Part shown: positions 39,776 through 49,371 of the stretch, piece by piece | How the letters are laid out: the number at the start of each line of letters is the position of its first letter | How positions within the stretch are numbered: position 1 is the first letter of the stretch | DNA from: Streptomyces lincolnensis | GTDB lineage: Bacteria; Actinomycetota; Actinomycetes; Streptomycetales; Streptomycetaceae | Direction of reading: 5' to 3' | Assembly: GCF_001685355.1 (NCBI RefSeq) | Contig: NZ_CP016438.1 | Span: 3,596,001 to 3,660,000 of the forward strand | DNA length: 64,000 bases | Made by a program: the position numbers and the translations under genes | Notes under the pieces: generated by a model | What the model was told of the DNA's origin: nothing | Databases searched by the model: none | The model's input: only the letters and a program-made list of their open reading frames with translations

Positions 39776-42700
39776 ATGACCCTCACTCCCCAGCGCGACC
39801 GCGAGCCGAGACCGAACGCGAGACGCGTGGCCCGGATAGCCGTGGCCGCCGGACTGGTGGCCGCGCTCTCCGCGGCCGGGCCGATACCCATGGCCCTGGC
39901 CGCCGACGAGGCGCCCGTCGCCGCCGACCCGGGCGTGAAGTCCGCCCACGACAAGCTCGGCTCCGACGATGCCGACGCCCTCACCGAGGCCAAGGCCGAC
40001 GGCGCCAAGAGCGTCACGATGATGGTGGCGACGGCGCCCGGGAAGACCGAGCAGGTCGCCGAGCAGCTGGACTCGCTCCAGGGCGGCCTCGTGGGCCGCA
40101 CCGACGACAAGCTCGGTTACGTCCGGGCCACCGTCCCCACCTCGAAGGCCGACTCGGCCATCGCCGCCGCCACGAAGCTCTCCTCCGTGCACGGGATCGA
40201 CCTCAAGCAGGACATCCCGCTGGACGACCCGACGCCGGCCGCGGACTCCGCGAAGGGCGCCGCGGGCAAGGGGACGGCGAGCTACCCGGCGCCGGACAAG
40301 AAGACCCCGGCGGAGAACCCGTACAACCCGTCCTTCGAGACGGGCGCCGTCGACTTCGTGAAGAAGAACCCGAAGGCGGACGGCCGGGGCATCACCATCG
40401 GTGTCCTGGACTCGGGTGTGGACCTCGCCCACCCGGCGCTCCAGAAGACCACCACCGGCGAGCGCAAGATCGTCGACTGGGTCACCTCGACCGACCCGGT
40501 CTCCGACGGCGACGGCTCCTGGCGCCGGATGCTCGCCTCGGTGGCCGGCCCGGTGTTCTCGGCCACCCCCGCCGGCGGCTCCACCGAGTCCTTCACGGCC
40601 CCGGGCGGCTCGTACAAGTTCAACTACTTCTACGAGTCCGCGACGGCCGGCGGCGACCAGGCCGGCGACGTCAACCGCGACGGTGACAAGACCGACGTCT
40701 GGGGCGTGCTGTACGACGCCGCCACCGGCACCGCGCGCGTCGACCTGGACGACGACCACGACTTCACCGACGAGACGCCGATGAAGCCGTACAAGGACGG
40801 CTACCAGATCGGCTACTTCGGCACGGACAACCCGGCGACCGAGGTCGCCGAGCGGATCCCGTTCGTGATCGAGATCCGCAAGGACGTCGTCTACAACGCC
40901 GCCGGTGACAAGGCCGACTACGTCAACATCGGCATGATCTCCAGCGAGCACGGCACCCACGTGGCCGGCATCACCGCCGCCCACGGCCTGTTCGGCGGCA
41001 AGATGAACGGCGCCGCCCCCGGCGCGAAGATCGTCTCCTCCCGTGCCTGCGAGTTCGGCCCCGGCTGCACCAACGTGGCGCTCACCGAGGGCATGATCGA
41101 CCTCGTCGCCAACCGCGGCGTCGACATCGTCAACATGTCGATCGGCGGCCTGCCCGCGCTGAACGACGGCAACAACGCGCGCGCCGAGCTGTACACCCGG
41201 CTCATCGACACCTACGGCGTCCAGCTGGTGATCTCCGCGGGCAACTCCGGCCCCGGCGCCAACACCATCGGCGACCCGTCCCTGGCCGACAAGGTCATCT
41301 CGGTCGGCGCGTCCATCTCCAAGGAGACCTGGGCCGCCAACTACGGCTCGGTCGTGGAGAAGAAGTACGCGATGATGCCGTTCTCCTCGCGCGGTCCGCG
41401 TGAGGACGGCGGCTTCACGCCGACCCTGGTCGCCCCGGGTGCCGCGGTCAACACCATCCAGACCTGGCTGCCGGGCGCCCCGGTCGTCGAGTCGGGCTAC
41501 TCCCTGCCGGCCGGCTACGGCATGCTCCAGGGCACCTCGATGGCCTCCCCGCAGGCCGCGGGCGCCTCGGCGCTGCTGCTGTCCGCCGCGAAGGCCAAGA
41601 GCATCGAGCTCACCCCGGCCACCCTGCGCACCGCGCTGACCTCGACCGCCGACCACATCAAGGGTGTGCAGGCGTACGAGGAGGGTGTCGGCCTCATGAA
41701 CATCGTCGACGCCTGGAAGTCGATCCGCGAGGGCGCCACCGCCCACGACTACGCGGTCAAGGCCCCGGTCGACACCGCGATCGACCAGTTCCTGAAGACG
41801 CCGGGCTCCGGCACGGGTCTCTACGACCGTGAGGGCGGCCTGAAGGCCGGTCAGAAGAAGACGTACGACGTCACGATCACCCGTACGTCCGGCGCCGACA
41901 AGGCGATCCGCCACGAGCTGCACTTCGAGAACAACGCGGCCGACACGTTCCGGATCGTCGGCTCCGACGAGGTGAAGCTGCCGCTGAACCAGCCGGTCAC
42001 CGTCAAGGTCCAGGCCGCGCCGAAGTCCGCCGGGATCAAGAGCGCGATCCTGGAGGTCGACGACCCGAAGACCGAGGGCATCGACCACCAGGTCCTGTCC
42101 ACGGTCGTGGTCTCGCAGCCGCTGAAGTACACCTACGCGGCGTCGGACACGATCCAGCGCAACAGCAGCAGGTCGTACTTCGTGACCGTGCCCGAGGGCG
42201 CCAAGTCGCTGGAGGTCGCGATCGGCGGGCTGAAGGGCACGAGCCAGACCCGGTTCATCGCCATCCACCCCTACGGCGTTCCGGTCGACTCGACCTCGAC
42301 GATCAACTGCTACTCGAACTACAGCAACCCGGCCAGCACCCCCTGCCGGCCCGACGTGCGGTCCTACGCCGACCCGGTGCCGGGTGTCTGGGAGATCGAG
42401 GTCGAGTCGCGCCGCACCTCGCCGCTGCTCGACAACCCGTACAAGCTGGACGTCGCCGTCCTCGGCGCGGCCTTCGACCCGGAGACCGTGACCGTGCCCG
42501 AGGCCAAGGTCGGTACCCCGGCCGCCGCCTCCTGGAAGGTGACGAACAAGTTCGCCGCGATCGACGGCAAGCTGGTGGGCGGTCCGCTCGGCTCGGCCAA
42601 GGCGGCCCGTCCGACGATCGCACAGGGCGTGACCCAGGAGACCACGGTCGCGGTGCCCGCGGGCGCCTCGTCCCTGGACATCGCCATCGGCAACGTCTCC

Positions 42701-43093
42701 GACCCGGCCGCCGACCTCGACCTGGTCGTGCTGGACGCGGCGGGCACCCAGGTGGGCCTGTCCGCCGACGGTGACTCGGAGGAGTCGGTGTCCCTTCCGA
42801 AGCCGGCCGCCGGCACGTACACGATCCAGGTCATCGGCTACGCGGTCCCGGCCGGGTCCACCGCGTACGACTACCAGGACGTGTTCTTCTCCGACGCGCT
42901 CGGCAGTGTGAGCGTCGACGGGTCGGCGCCGGTGAAGCTCGCCACGGGCGCCACCGCGGACGTCTCCGCGAGTGTCACCGCCCGGGCCGCCGCTCCGGAG
43001 GGCCGTGAGTTCTTCGGCCAGGTCCAGCTGGTCAACGCGCGCGGCACGGCCGCGGGCATCGGCAACGTGAAGATCGAGAAGGTCACGCCGTAG
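39776..43093 (+). CDS. Secreted subtilisin-like serine protease (S8 family)
   Basis: 1105-residue exported protease. The signal peptide (basic RRVARIAVAAG, hydrophobic core, cleavage near ALAADEA) is followed by an inhibitor-like prodomain to about residue 180. The S8 catalytic triad is complete: Asp in IGVLDSGVDLAHP (about 211), His in SEHGTHVAGI (about 393) and Ser in GTSMASPQAAG (about 588). A long insertion between Asp and His contains acidic, possibly calcium-binding segments such as DVNRDGDKTD. The C-terminal 450 residues are beta-sandwich-like. ATG 39776 sits eight bases after AAGGGA; an ATG at 39770 would add two residues. It is a large extracellular protease. Confidence 0.93.
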   Translation: MTLTPQRDREPRPNARRVARIAVAAGLVAALSAAGPIPMALAADEAPVAADPGVKSAHDKLGSDDADALTEAKADGAKSVTMMVATAPGKTEQVAEQLDSLQGGLVGRTDDKLGYVRATVPTSKADSAIAAATKLSSVHGIDLKQDIPLDDPTPAADSAKGAAGKGTASYPAPDKKTPAENPYNPSFETGAVDFVKKNPKADGRGITIGVLDSGVDLAHPALQKTTTGERKIVDWVTSTDPVSDGDGSWRRMLASVAGPVFSATPAGGSTESFTAPGGSYKFNYFYESATAGGDQAGDVNRDGDKTDVWGVLYDAATGTARVDLDDDHDFTDETPMKPYKDGYQIGYFGTDNPATEVAERIPFVIEIRKDVVYNAAGDKADYVNIGMISSEHGTHVAGITAAHGLFGGKMNGAAPGAKIVSSRACEFGPGCTNVALTEGMIDLVANRGVDIVNMSIGGLPALNDGNNARAELYTRLIDTYGVQLVISAGNSGPGANTIGDPSLADKVISVGASISKETWAANYGSVVEKKYAMMPFSSRGPREDGGFTPTLVAPGAAVNTIQTWLPGAPVVESGYSLPAGYGMLQGTSMASPQAAGASALLLSAAKAKSIELTPATLRTALTSTADHIKGVQAYEEGVGLMNIVDAWKSIREGATAHDYAVKAPVDTAIDQFLKTPGSGTGLYDREGGLKAGQKKTYDVTITRTSGADKAIRHELHFENNAADTFRIVGSDEVKLPLNQPVTVKVQAAPKSAGIKSAILEVDDPKTEGIDHQVLSTVVVSQPLKYTYAASDTIQRNSSRSYFVTVPEGAKSLEVAIGGLKGTSQTRFIAIHPYGVPVDSTSTINCYSNYSNPASTPCRPDVRSYADPVPGVWEIEVESRRTSPLLDNPYKLDVAVLGAAFDPETVTVPEAKVGTPAAASWKVTNKFAAIDGKLVGGPLGSAKAARPTIAQGVTQETTVAVPAGASSLDIAIGNVSDPAADLDLVVLDAAGTQVGLSADGDSEESVSLPKPAAGTYTIQVIGYAVPAGSTAYDYQDVFFSDALGSVSVDGSAPVKLATGATADVSASVTARAAAPEGREFFGQVQLVNARGTAAGIGNVKIEKVTP

Positions 43094-43110
43094 TCGTTCC
43101 TACGGCGGTG

Positions 43111-43143
43111 AGGGCGGGCGTCCGTACGGGCGCCCGCCCTTTC
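43111..43143. terminator. Bidirectional terminator after the S8 protease
   Basis: AGGGCGGGCG (43111-43120) pairs with CGCCCGCCCT (43131-43140) around a ten-base loop, followed by TTT, at the junction with the convergent membrane protein gene. Confidence 0.85.
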
Positions 43144-43879
43144 ACTGTCCGCAGGTGAGTCCGCGTGACTCGGGCAGCGAGGCGACGACCCTGGCCCGGT
43201 CCCGGGCGACCGCCTTCTCGCCCACGGCCCAGTAGTCGGCGGCCTGGCCGGATCCCTCCCGTACCCCGATCAGCACCGGGTCTCCCTTGTGGAGGGGGGT
43301 GACGCTGTACTGGTCGATCACATGGGTGAGATCGGCGGGGCCGCCCTTGTCCGGCTTGAAGTAGCGGACCACGTGGACGGTGATCCGGAGCTGCTCGGTC
43401 TCGGGCAGCGGCTCGACCTCGGTGACCGTGGCCTCGGCGACGAGGACGGTGCAGGCGAGGTAGCGGGGACTGCCGTAGAGGAGGCCGCCGCCGTCCTCCT
43501 GCTTGCTCTCCGAGGCCGCGTCGGCGTCGCCGCCGGACGTCAGGGCGTCGCCGCCCTCCACGGCCAGCCACCCCATTCCGGCGACCACGCTCGCGACCGC
43601 GGCCACCGCCAGGCTGCCGAAGGCGATCGTGCGTGCGCGGCGGCGGGTGCGGGGCGGTCGCCGGGGAACCGGCTCGGGGGCCGCGGCGGGCCGCAGGGGG
43701 TCGGCGAGCGCGTGCCCGATGACGCCCAGCTGTTCGCGCAGCAGCGCGAGGTCGGCCTGCGCCGAGCGGTGCTCGGCCAGGAAGGCGGGGTCCTCGCGGG
43801 CCGCGTCCGGCAGCGGGTCGTCGGTGAGCGCGGCCATCAGCGGGTCGACGCCGTCGTACGCGTCGTGTTCGACGGTCAT
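43142..43879 (-). CDS. Single-pass membrane protein, probable partner of the ECF sigma factor
   Basis: 245-residue protein. The first 95 residues are cytoplasmic and rich in Ala/Arg/Pro, a membrane segment (IAFGSLAVAAVASVVAGMGWL) lies near 87-107, and an extracellular domain of about 130 residues holds YLACTVLVAEATVTEVEPL and ends LTCGQ, with two cysteines. It starts one base after the sigma factor stop codon (TGACATG), so it is translationally coupled. The HxxxCxxC zinc motif of ZAS anti-sigma factors is missing, so an anti-sigma role is likely from position only. Confidence 0.75.
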   Translation of the reverse strand: MTVEHDAYDGVDPLMAALTDDPLPDAAREDPAFLAEHRSAQADLALLREQLGVIGHALADPLRPAAAPEPVPRRPPRTRRRARTIAFGSLAVAAVASVVAGMGWLAVEGGDALTSGGDADAASESKQEDGGGLLYGSPRYLACTVLVAEATVTEVEPLPETEQLRITVHVVRYFKPDKGGPADLTHVIDQYSVTPLHKGDPVLIGVREGSGQAADYWAVGEKAVARDRARVVASLPESRGLTCGQ

Positions 43880-43880
43880 G

Positions 43881-44423
43881 TCACACCACCTCGTCCTCGT
43901 GCAGGCGGGCGCGCAGGGCCCGTACCGCCGTGTGCAGCCGGCTCTTGACGGTGCCCTCGGGAACGCCCAGCTCCTCGGCGATCCCGCGCACCGGGAGATC
44001 GGCGTAGAAACGCAGGACGAGGACCTGGCGCTGGGCGTCGGGCAGCTCGTCCAGGCCCCGCGCGACGGCGAGGGAGAGCAGGCTGGTGTCCTCGCCGGAG
44101 GGGTGCTCCGACTGCCTGAGCGCGGCCAGCCGCTCCCCCAGCCGTTCCTGGCGGCGCTTGGCGCGGTGCCAGTCCATGGCCAGGTTGGAGGCGACGACCG
44201 CCGCCCACGCGGACACGTCCCGCGGCGCCTCGGCCCCGCGTGCCGCCCGCTCCAGCAACCGCAGGCGGACCTGCTGCACCCCGTCCGGCAGGTCCGCCTG
44301 CGGCACACCGCCCAGCGCGAGCACCGCCCGCACCCGGCGCTCCTGGGCCGCGTCCAAAGGGTCGTCGCGTACGTCCCCCTGGCCGCGGCGGGTCCTTCTG
44401 CGCAGCACACCCACCCCTCCCAC
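43881..44423 (-). CDS. ECF RNA polymerase sigma factor
   Basis: 180-residue sigma-70 family factor of the extracytoplasmic-function class. Region 2 is present, including SAWAAVVASNLAMDWHRAKRR. Region 4 reads LPDAQRQVLVLRFYADLPVRGIAEELGVPEGTVKSRLHTAV with the helix-turn-helix near residues 145-165. GTG 44423 follows GGAGGG. A GAAC-N17-CGTC sequence 24 bases upstream may be its own promoter. The next gene encodes a coupled membrane protein likely to control it. The N-terminal 40 residues are atypical and rich in arginine. Confidence 0.85.
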   Translation of the reverse strand: MGGVGVLRRRTRRGQGDVRDDPLDAAQERRVRAVLALGGVPQADLPDGVQQVRLRLLERAARGAEAPRDVSAWAAVVASNLAMDWHRAKRRQERLGERLAALRQSEHPSGEDTSLLSLAVARGLDELPDAQRQVLVLRFYADLPVRGIAEELGVPEGTVKSRLHTAVRALRARLHEDEVV

Positions 44424-45741
<1,318 letters not shown>

Positions 45742-45758
45742 CGCCGGGCGCGGTCCCA

Positions 45759-45791
45759 GGGGGCGGTCACCGATGCGCGGTGACCGCCCCC
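45759..45791 (+). terminator. Intrinsic terminator after asd
   Basis: GGGGGCGGTCACCG (45759-45772) and CGGTGACCGCCCCC (45778-45791) form a perfect 14-bp stem with a five-base loop. Confidence 0.9.
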
Positions 45792-45895
45792 TTCGGTGTG
45801 CTCGGGATCGATCCACCAGCGGGAAAGGGACATCGCGTTGGCCATGGGTCCCATGGAAGGATGGCCGAACCGACACATATCGAGGAGATGACCGC

Positions 45896-48472
45896 GTGCC
45901 TGGCACAAACCTGACCCGCGAAGAGGCACAGCAGCGGGCGAAGCTGCTCACCGTTGACTCGTACGAGATCGATCTCGACCTCTCCGGCGCGCAGGAGGGC
46001 GGCACCTACCGGTCCGTGACCACGGTGCGCTTCGATGTCGCCGAGGGCGGCACGGAGTCCTTCATCGACCTGGTGGCCCCGACCGTTCACGAGATCACCC
46101 TCAACGGCGACCACCTCGACCCGGCGGAGCTGTTCGCGGACTCCCGCATCGCGCTGCCCGGCCTGCTCGCGGGCCGCAACATCCTGCGGGTCGTCGCGGA
46201 CTGCGCGTACACCAACACCGGTGAGGGACTGCACCGGTTCGTCGACCCGGTCGACAACCAGGCCTACCTCTACACCCAGTTCGAGGTCCCGGACGCCCGC
46301 CGCGTCTTCGCGAGCTTCGAACAGCCGGATCTGAAGGCGACCTTCCAGTTCACCGTGAAGGCCCCGGACGGCTGGACGGTCATCTCCAACTCCCCGACGC
46401 CCGAACCCAAGGACAACGTCTGGGAGTTCGAGCCGACCCCGCGTATCTCGACGTACATCACGGCCCTGATCGTGGGCCCGTACCACAGCGTCCACAGTGT
46501 GTACGAGAAGGACGGCCAGAGCGTCCCGCTGGGCATCTACTGCCGTCCGTCGCTCGCCGAACACCTCGACTCGGACGCCATCTTCGAGGTGACCCGGCAG
46601 GGCTTCGAGTGGTTCCAGGAGAAGTTCGACTACGCGTACCCGTTCAAGAAGTACGACCAGCTGTTCGTGCCGGAGTTCAACGCGGGCGCGATGGAGAACG
46701 CGGGCGCGGTGACCATCCGCGACCAGTACGTCTTCCGGTCGAAGGTGACGGACGCGGCGTACGAGACGCGGGCCGAGACCATCCTGCACGAGCTGGCCCA
46801 CATGTGGTTCGGCGACCTCGTGACCATGGAGTGGTGGAACGACCTGTGGCTGAACGAGTCGTTCGCCACCTACACCTCCATCGCCTGCCAGGCGGCCCAC
46901 CCCGAGTCGCGCTGGCCGCAGTCGTGGACCACCTTCGCCAACTCCATGAAGACCTGGGCGTACCGGCAGGACCAACTGCCCTCCACGCACCCGATCATGG
47001 CGGAGATCCGCGACCTGGACGACGTCCTCGTCAACTTCGACGGCATCACCTACGCCAAGGGTGCCTCGGTCCTCAAGCAGCTCGTCGCCTACGTCGGCGA
47101 GGACGAGTTCTTCGCGGGCGTGCAGGCCTACTTCAAGGCGCACGCGTTCGGCAACACGCGCCTGAGCGACCTCCTCGGCGCCCTGGAGAAGACCTCCGGG
47201 CGTGATCTGAAGGCCTGGTCGAAGAAGTGGCTGGAGACGGCCGGCATCAACGTGCTCCGCCCGGAGATCGAGACGGACGCGAGCGGGGTCATCACCTCCT
47301 TCGCGATCCGCCAGGAGGCCCCGGCGCTGCCCACCGGCGCCCAGGGCGAGCCGACCCTGCGCCCGCACCGCATCGCCGTCGGCCTGTACGAACTCGACGA
47401 CGACAGCGGCAAGCTGGTCCGCGACGAGCGCGTCGAGCTGGACGTGGACGGCGAACTGACGGCCGTACCGCAGCTGGTCGGCAGGCGCCGCCCGGCGGTC
47501 GTGCTGCTCAACGACGACGACCTGTCGTACGCGAAGGTCCGCCTCGACGAGCAGTCGCTGGCCTTCGTCACGGAGCACCTGGGCGACTTCGAGTCCTCGC
47601 TGCCCCGGGCCCTGTGCTGGGCGTCGGCGTGGGACATGACCCGGGACGCGGAGCTCGCGACCCGCGACTACCTCTCCCTCGTCCTGTCGGGCATCGGCAA
47701 GGAGTCCGACATCGGTGTGGTGCAGTCGCTGCACCGCCAGGTGAAGCTGGCGATCGAGCTGTACGCCGCCCCGGTCTCCCGCGAGGCCCTGCTGACCCGC
47801 TGGACGGACGCCACGCTGGCCCATCTGCGGTCCGCGGCCGCGGGCAGCGACCACCAGCTGGCGTGGGCGCGGGCGTTCGCGGCGACCGCCCGCACGCCGG
47901 AGCAGCTGGACCTCCTGGAGGCCCTGCTGGACGGCTCGCAGACCATCGAGGGCCTGGCCGTCGACACGGAGCTGCGCTGGTCGTTCGTGCAGCGGCTGAC
48001 CACGGTGGGCCGCTTCGACGAGGCGGAGATCGCCGCCGAGTACGAGCGCGACAGGACCGCCGCCGGCGAGCGGCACGCGGCCACCGCCCGGGCCTCCCGC
48101 CCGACCGAGGAGGCCAAGGCGGAGGCGTGGACGTCGGTCGTGGAGTCCGACAAGCTCCCGAACGCCGTCCAGGAAGCCGTCATCGGCGGGTTCGTCCAGA
48201 CCGACCAGCGTGAGCTGCTCGCCTCCTACACCGACAAGTACTTCGCGGTGGTCAAGGAGATCTGGGAGTCCCGCTCCCACGAGATCGCCCAGCAGATCGC
48301 GGTCGGCCTCTACCCGACCATCCAGGTCTCCGAGGAGACCCTCGCCCGGACGGACGCCTGGCTGGCCTCCGCCGAGCCCAACGCGGCCCTGCGCCGCCTG
48401 GTCTCGGAGTCCCGCGCGGGGGTGGAGCGGGCACTGAAGGCACAGGCGGCGGACGCGGCGGCCGGCGAGTAG
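45896..48472 (+). CDS. pepN: Aminopeptidase N (M1 metallopeptidase), copy 2
   Basis: 858-residue M1 aminopeptidase. GAMEN motif near residue 264 (NAGAMENAG), zinc-binding HELAHMWFGDLVTM near 299 with WLNESFATY supplying the last ligand, and a complete C-terminal helical domain. GTG 45896 follows GAGGAG. It begins PGTNLTREEAQQRAKLLTV, parallel to copy 1 at 28.1 kb, and both lengths agree within one residue. Both copies keep all catalytic residues. It is flanked by terminators on both sides, so it is monocistronic. Confidence 0.96.
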   Translation: MPGTNLTREEAQQRAKLLTVDSYEIDLDLSGAQEGGTYRSVTTVRFDVAEGGTESFIDLVAPTVHEITLNGDHLDPAELFADSRIALPGLLAGRNILRVVADCAYTNTGEGLHRFVDPVDNQAYLYTQFEVPDARRVFASFEQPDLKATFQFTVKAPDGWTVISNSPTPEPKDNVWEFEPTPRISTYITALIVGPYHSVHSVYEKDGQSVPLGIYCRPSLAEHLDSDAIFEVTRQGFEWFQEKFDYAYPFKKYDQLFVPEFNAGAMENAGAVTIRDQYVFRSKVTDAAYETRAETILHELAHMWFGDLVTMEWWNDLWLNESFATYTSIACQAAHPESRWPQSWTTFANSMKTWAYRQDQLPSTHPIMAEIRDLDDVLVNFDGITYAKGASVLKQLVAYVGEDEFFAGVQAYFKAHAFGNTRLSDLLGALEKTSGRDLKAWSKKWLETAGINVLRPEIETDASGVITSFAIRQEAPALPTGAQGEPTLRPHRIAVGLYELDDDSGKLVRDERVELDVDGELTAVPQLVGRRRPAVVLLNDDDLSYAKVRLDEQSLAFVTEHLGDFESSLPRALCWASAWDMTRDAELATRDYLSLVLSGIGKESDIGVVQSLHRQVKLAIELYAAPVSREALLTRWTDATLAHLRSAAAGSDHQLAWARAFAATARTPEQLDLLEALLDGSQTIEGLAVDTELRWSFVQRLTTVGRFDEAEIAAEYERDRTAAGERHAATARASRPTEEAKAEAWTSVVESDKLPNAVQEAVIGGFVQTDQRELLASYTDKYFAVVKEIWESRSHEIAQQIAVGLYPTIQVSEETLARTDAWLASAEPNAALRRLVSESRAGVERALKAQAADAAAGE

Positions 48473-48487
48473 TCGTCCCTGCCGTTC

Positions 48488-48521
48488 AAGGGGGCGCCCG
48501 GCTTGTGCCGGGCGCCCCCTT
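48488..48521. terminator. Bidirectional terminator after pepN copy 2
   Basis: AAGGGGGCGCCCGGC (48488-48502) pairs with GCCGGGCGCCCCCTT (48507-48521) around TTGT: 15 perfect base pairs between convergent genes. Confidence 0.92.
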
Positions 48522-48527
48522 CCCCGT

Positions 48528-49286
48528 TCAGCGCGCGACCATTCCGCCGGTGACGTTGACGAAGGTGCCGGTGATGCCGGCCGCGTGGTCGGAGGCGAGG
48601 AAGACGGCGGTGGCGACGACCTCGGCGAGGGTGGGGCTGCGGCGCGTCATGCGCATCCCGGCGAGGTGGTCGAGGATGCCCTGGACGGCGGCCTCGCTTA
48701 TGGCGGGGTCGACGGCGGCGAGCTTCTCGTGGGTCAGCGTCTCGGGCACTCCGGCCGCCCACAGGCCCACCGCCCGCACCCCGCGCGGTCCGAGCTCCGC
48801 CGCGAGATTGCGGACGAGGGTGTCGACGGCCGCGTCGGCCGGTCCCGTCCCGCCCATCATCGGACTGCCGTGCGCGGAGGCGCTGTTGAGGGTGAGGAGA
48901 ACACCGGAACCGCGCTCGGCCATGCGGCGGCCGGCGGCCCGGGCGGTGATGAAGTTGGCCCGGGCGCCGTTGATCACCGGCCGCAGGAAGTCGTCCACGG
49001 CCAGGTCGGTGAGCGGGGTGCCCTGCACGTCCCCGCGGCTGACGAGGTTGAAGGAGATGTCGACGTCGCCGACGCGGGCGAGGTGGTCCTCCACGGCCGC
49101 CTCGTCGAGCGCGTCCACCACGGCCACCTCGGCGCCCTTGAGGCCGGCGGCCGCCGCCTGAAGCGTCTGACGGGTGCGGCCCACGAGGTGCACCCGCGCA
49201 CCCTCCTCGGCGAAGGCACGGGCGACCGCGCCGCCGATCGATCCGCCGGCGCCGTAGATGACCGCGGTCCTGTCGGTGAGCAGCAT
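48528..49286 (-). CDS. Atypical short-chain dehydrogenase/reductase lacking YxxxK
   Basis: 252-residue SDR fold. The cofactor loop TAVIYGAGGSIGGAVARAF lies near residues 7-25 and the end GITGTFVNVTGGMVAR is typical. The active-site serine may be in TLNSASAHGS, but the catalytic Tyr and Lys of YxxxK are absent: that stretch reads PMMGGTGPADAAVDTL. Catalysis would need other residues, or it binds rather than reduces. AGGAG precedes ATG 49286. It lies 85 bases downstream of the fused sigma factor on the same strand, a common pairing for SnoaL-type ECF factors. Confidence 0.85.
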   Translation of the reverse strand: MLLTDRTAVIYGAGGSIGGAVARAFAEEGARVHLVGRTRQTLQAAAAGLKGAEVAVVDALDEAAVEDHLARVGDVDISFNLVSRGDVQGTPLTDLAVDDFLRPVINGARANFITARAAGRRMAERGSGVLLTLNSASAHGSPMMGGTGPADAAVDTLVRNLAAELGPRGVRAVGLWAAGVPETLTHEKLAAVDPAISEAAVQGILDHLAGMRMTRRSPTLAEVVATAVFLASDHAAGITGTFVNVTGGMVAR

Positions 49287-49371
49287 GGTGAACTCCTGGG
49301 AAGTGAGTCGTACGTCGAACGGGACATCCATGCAGACGTACGACTCCCCGGATGCTCATCACCCGGCCGGT

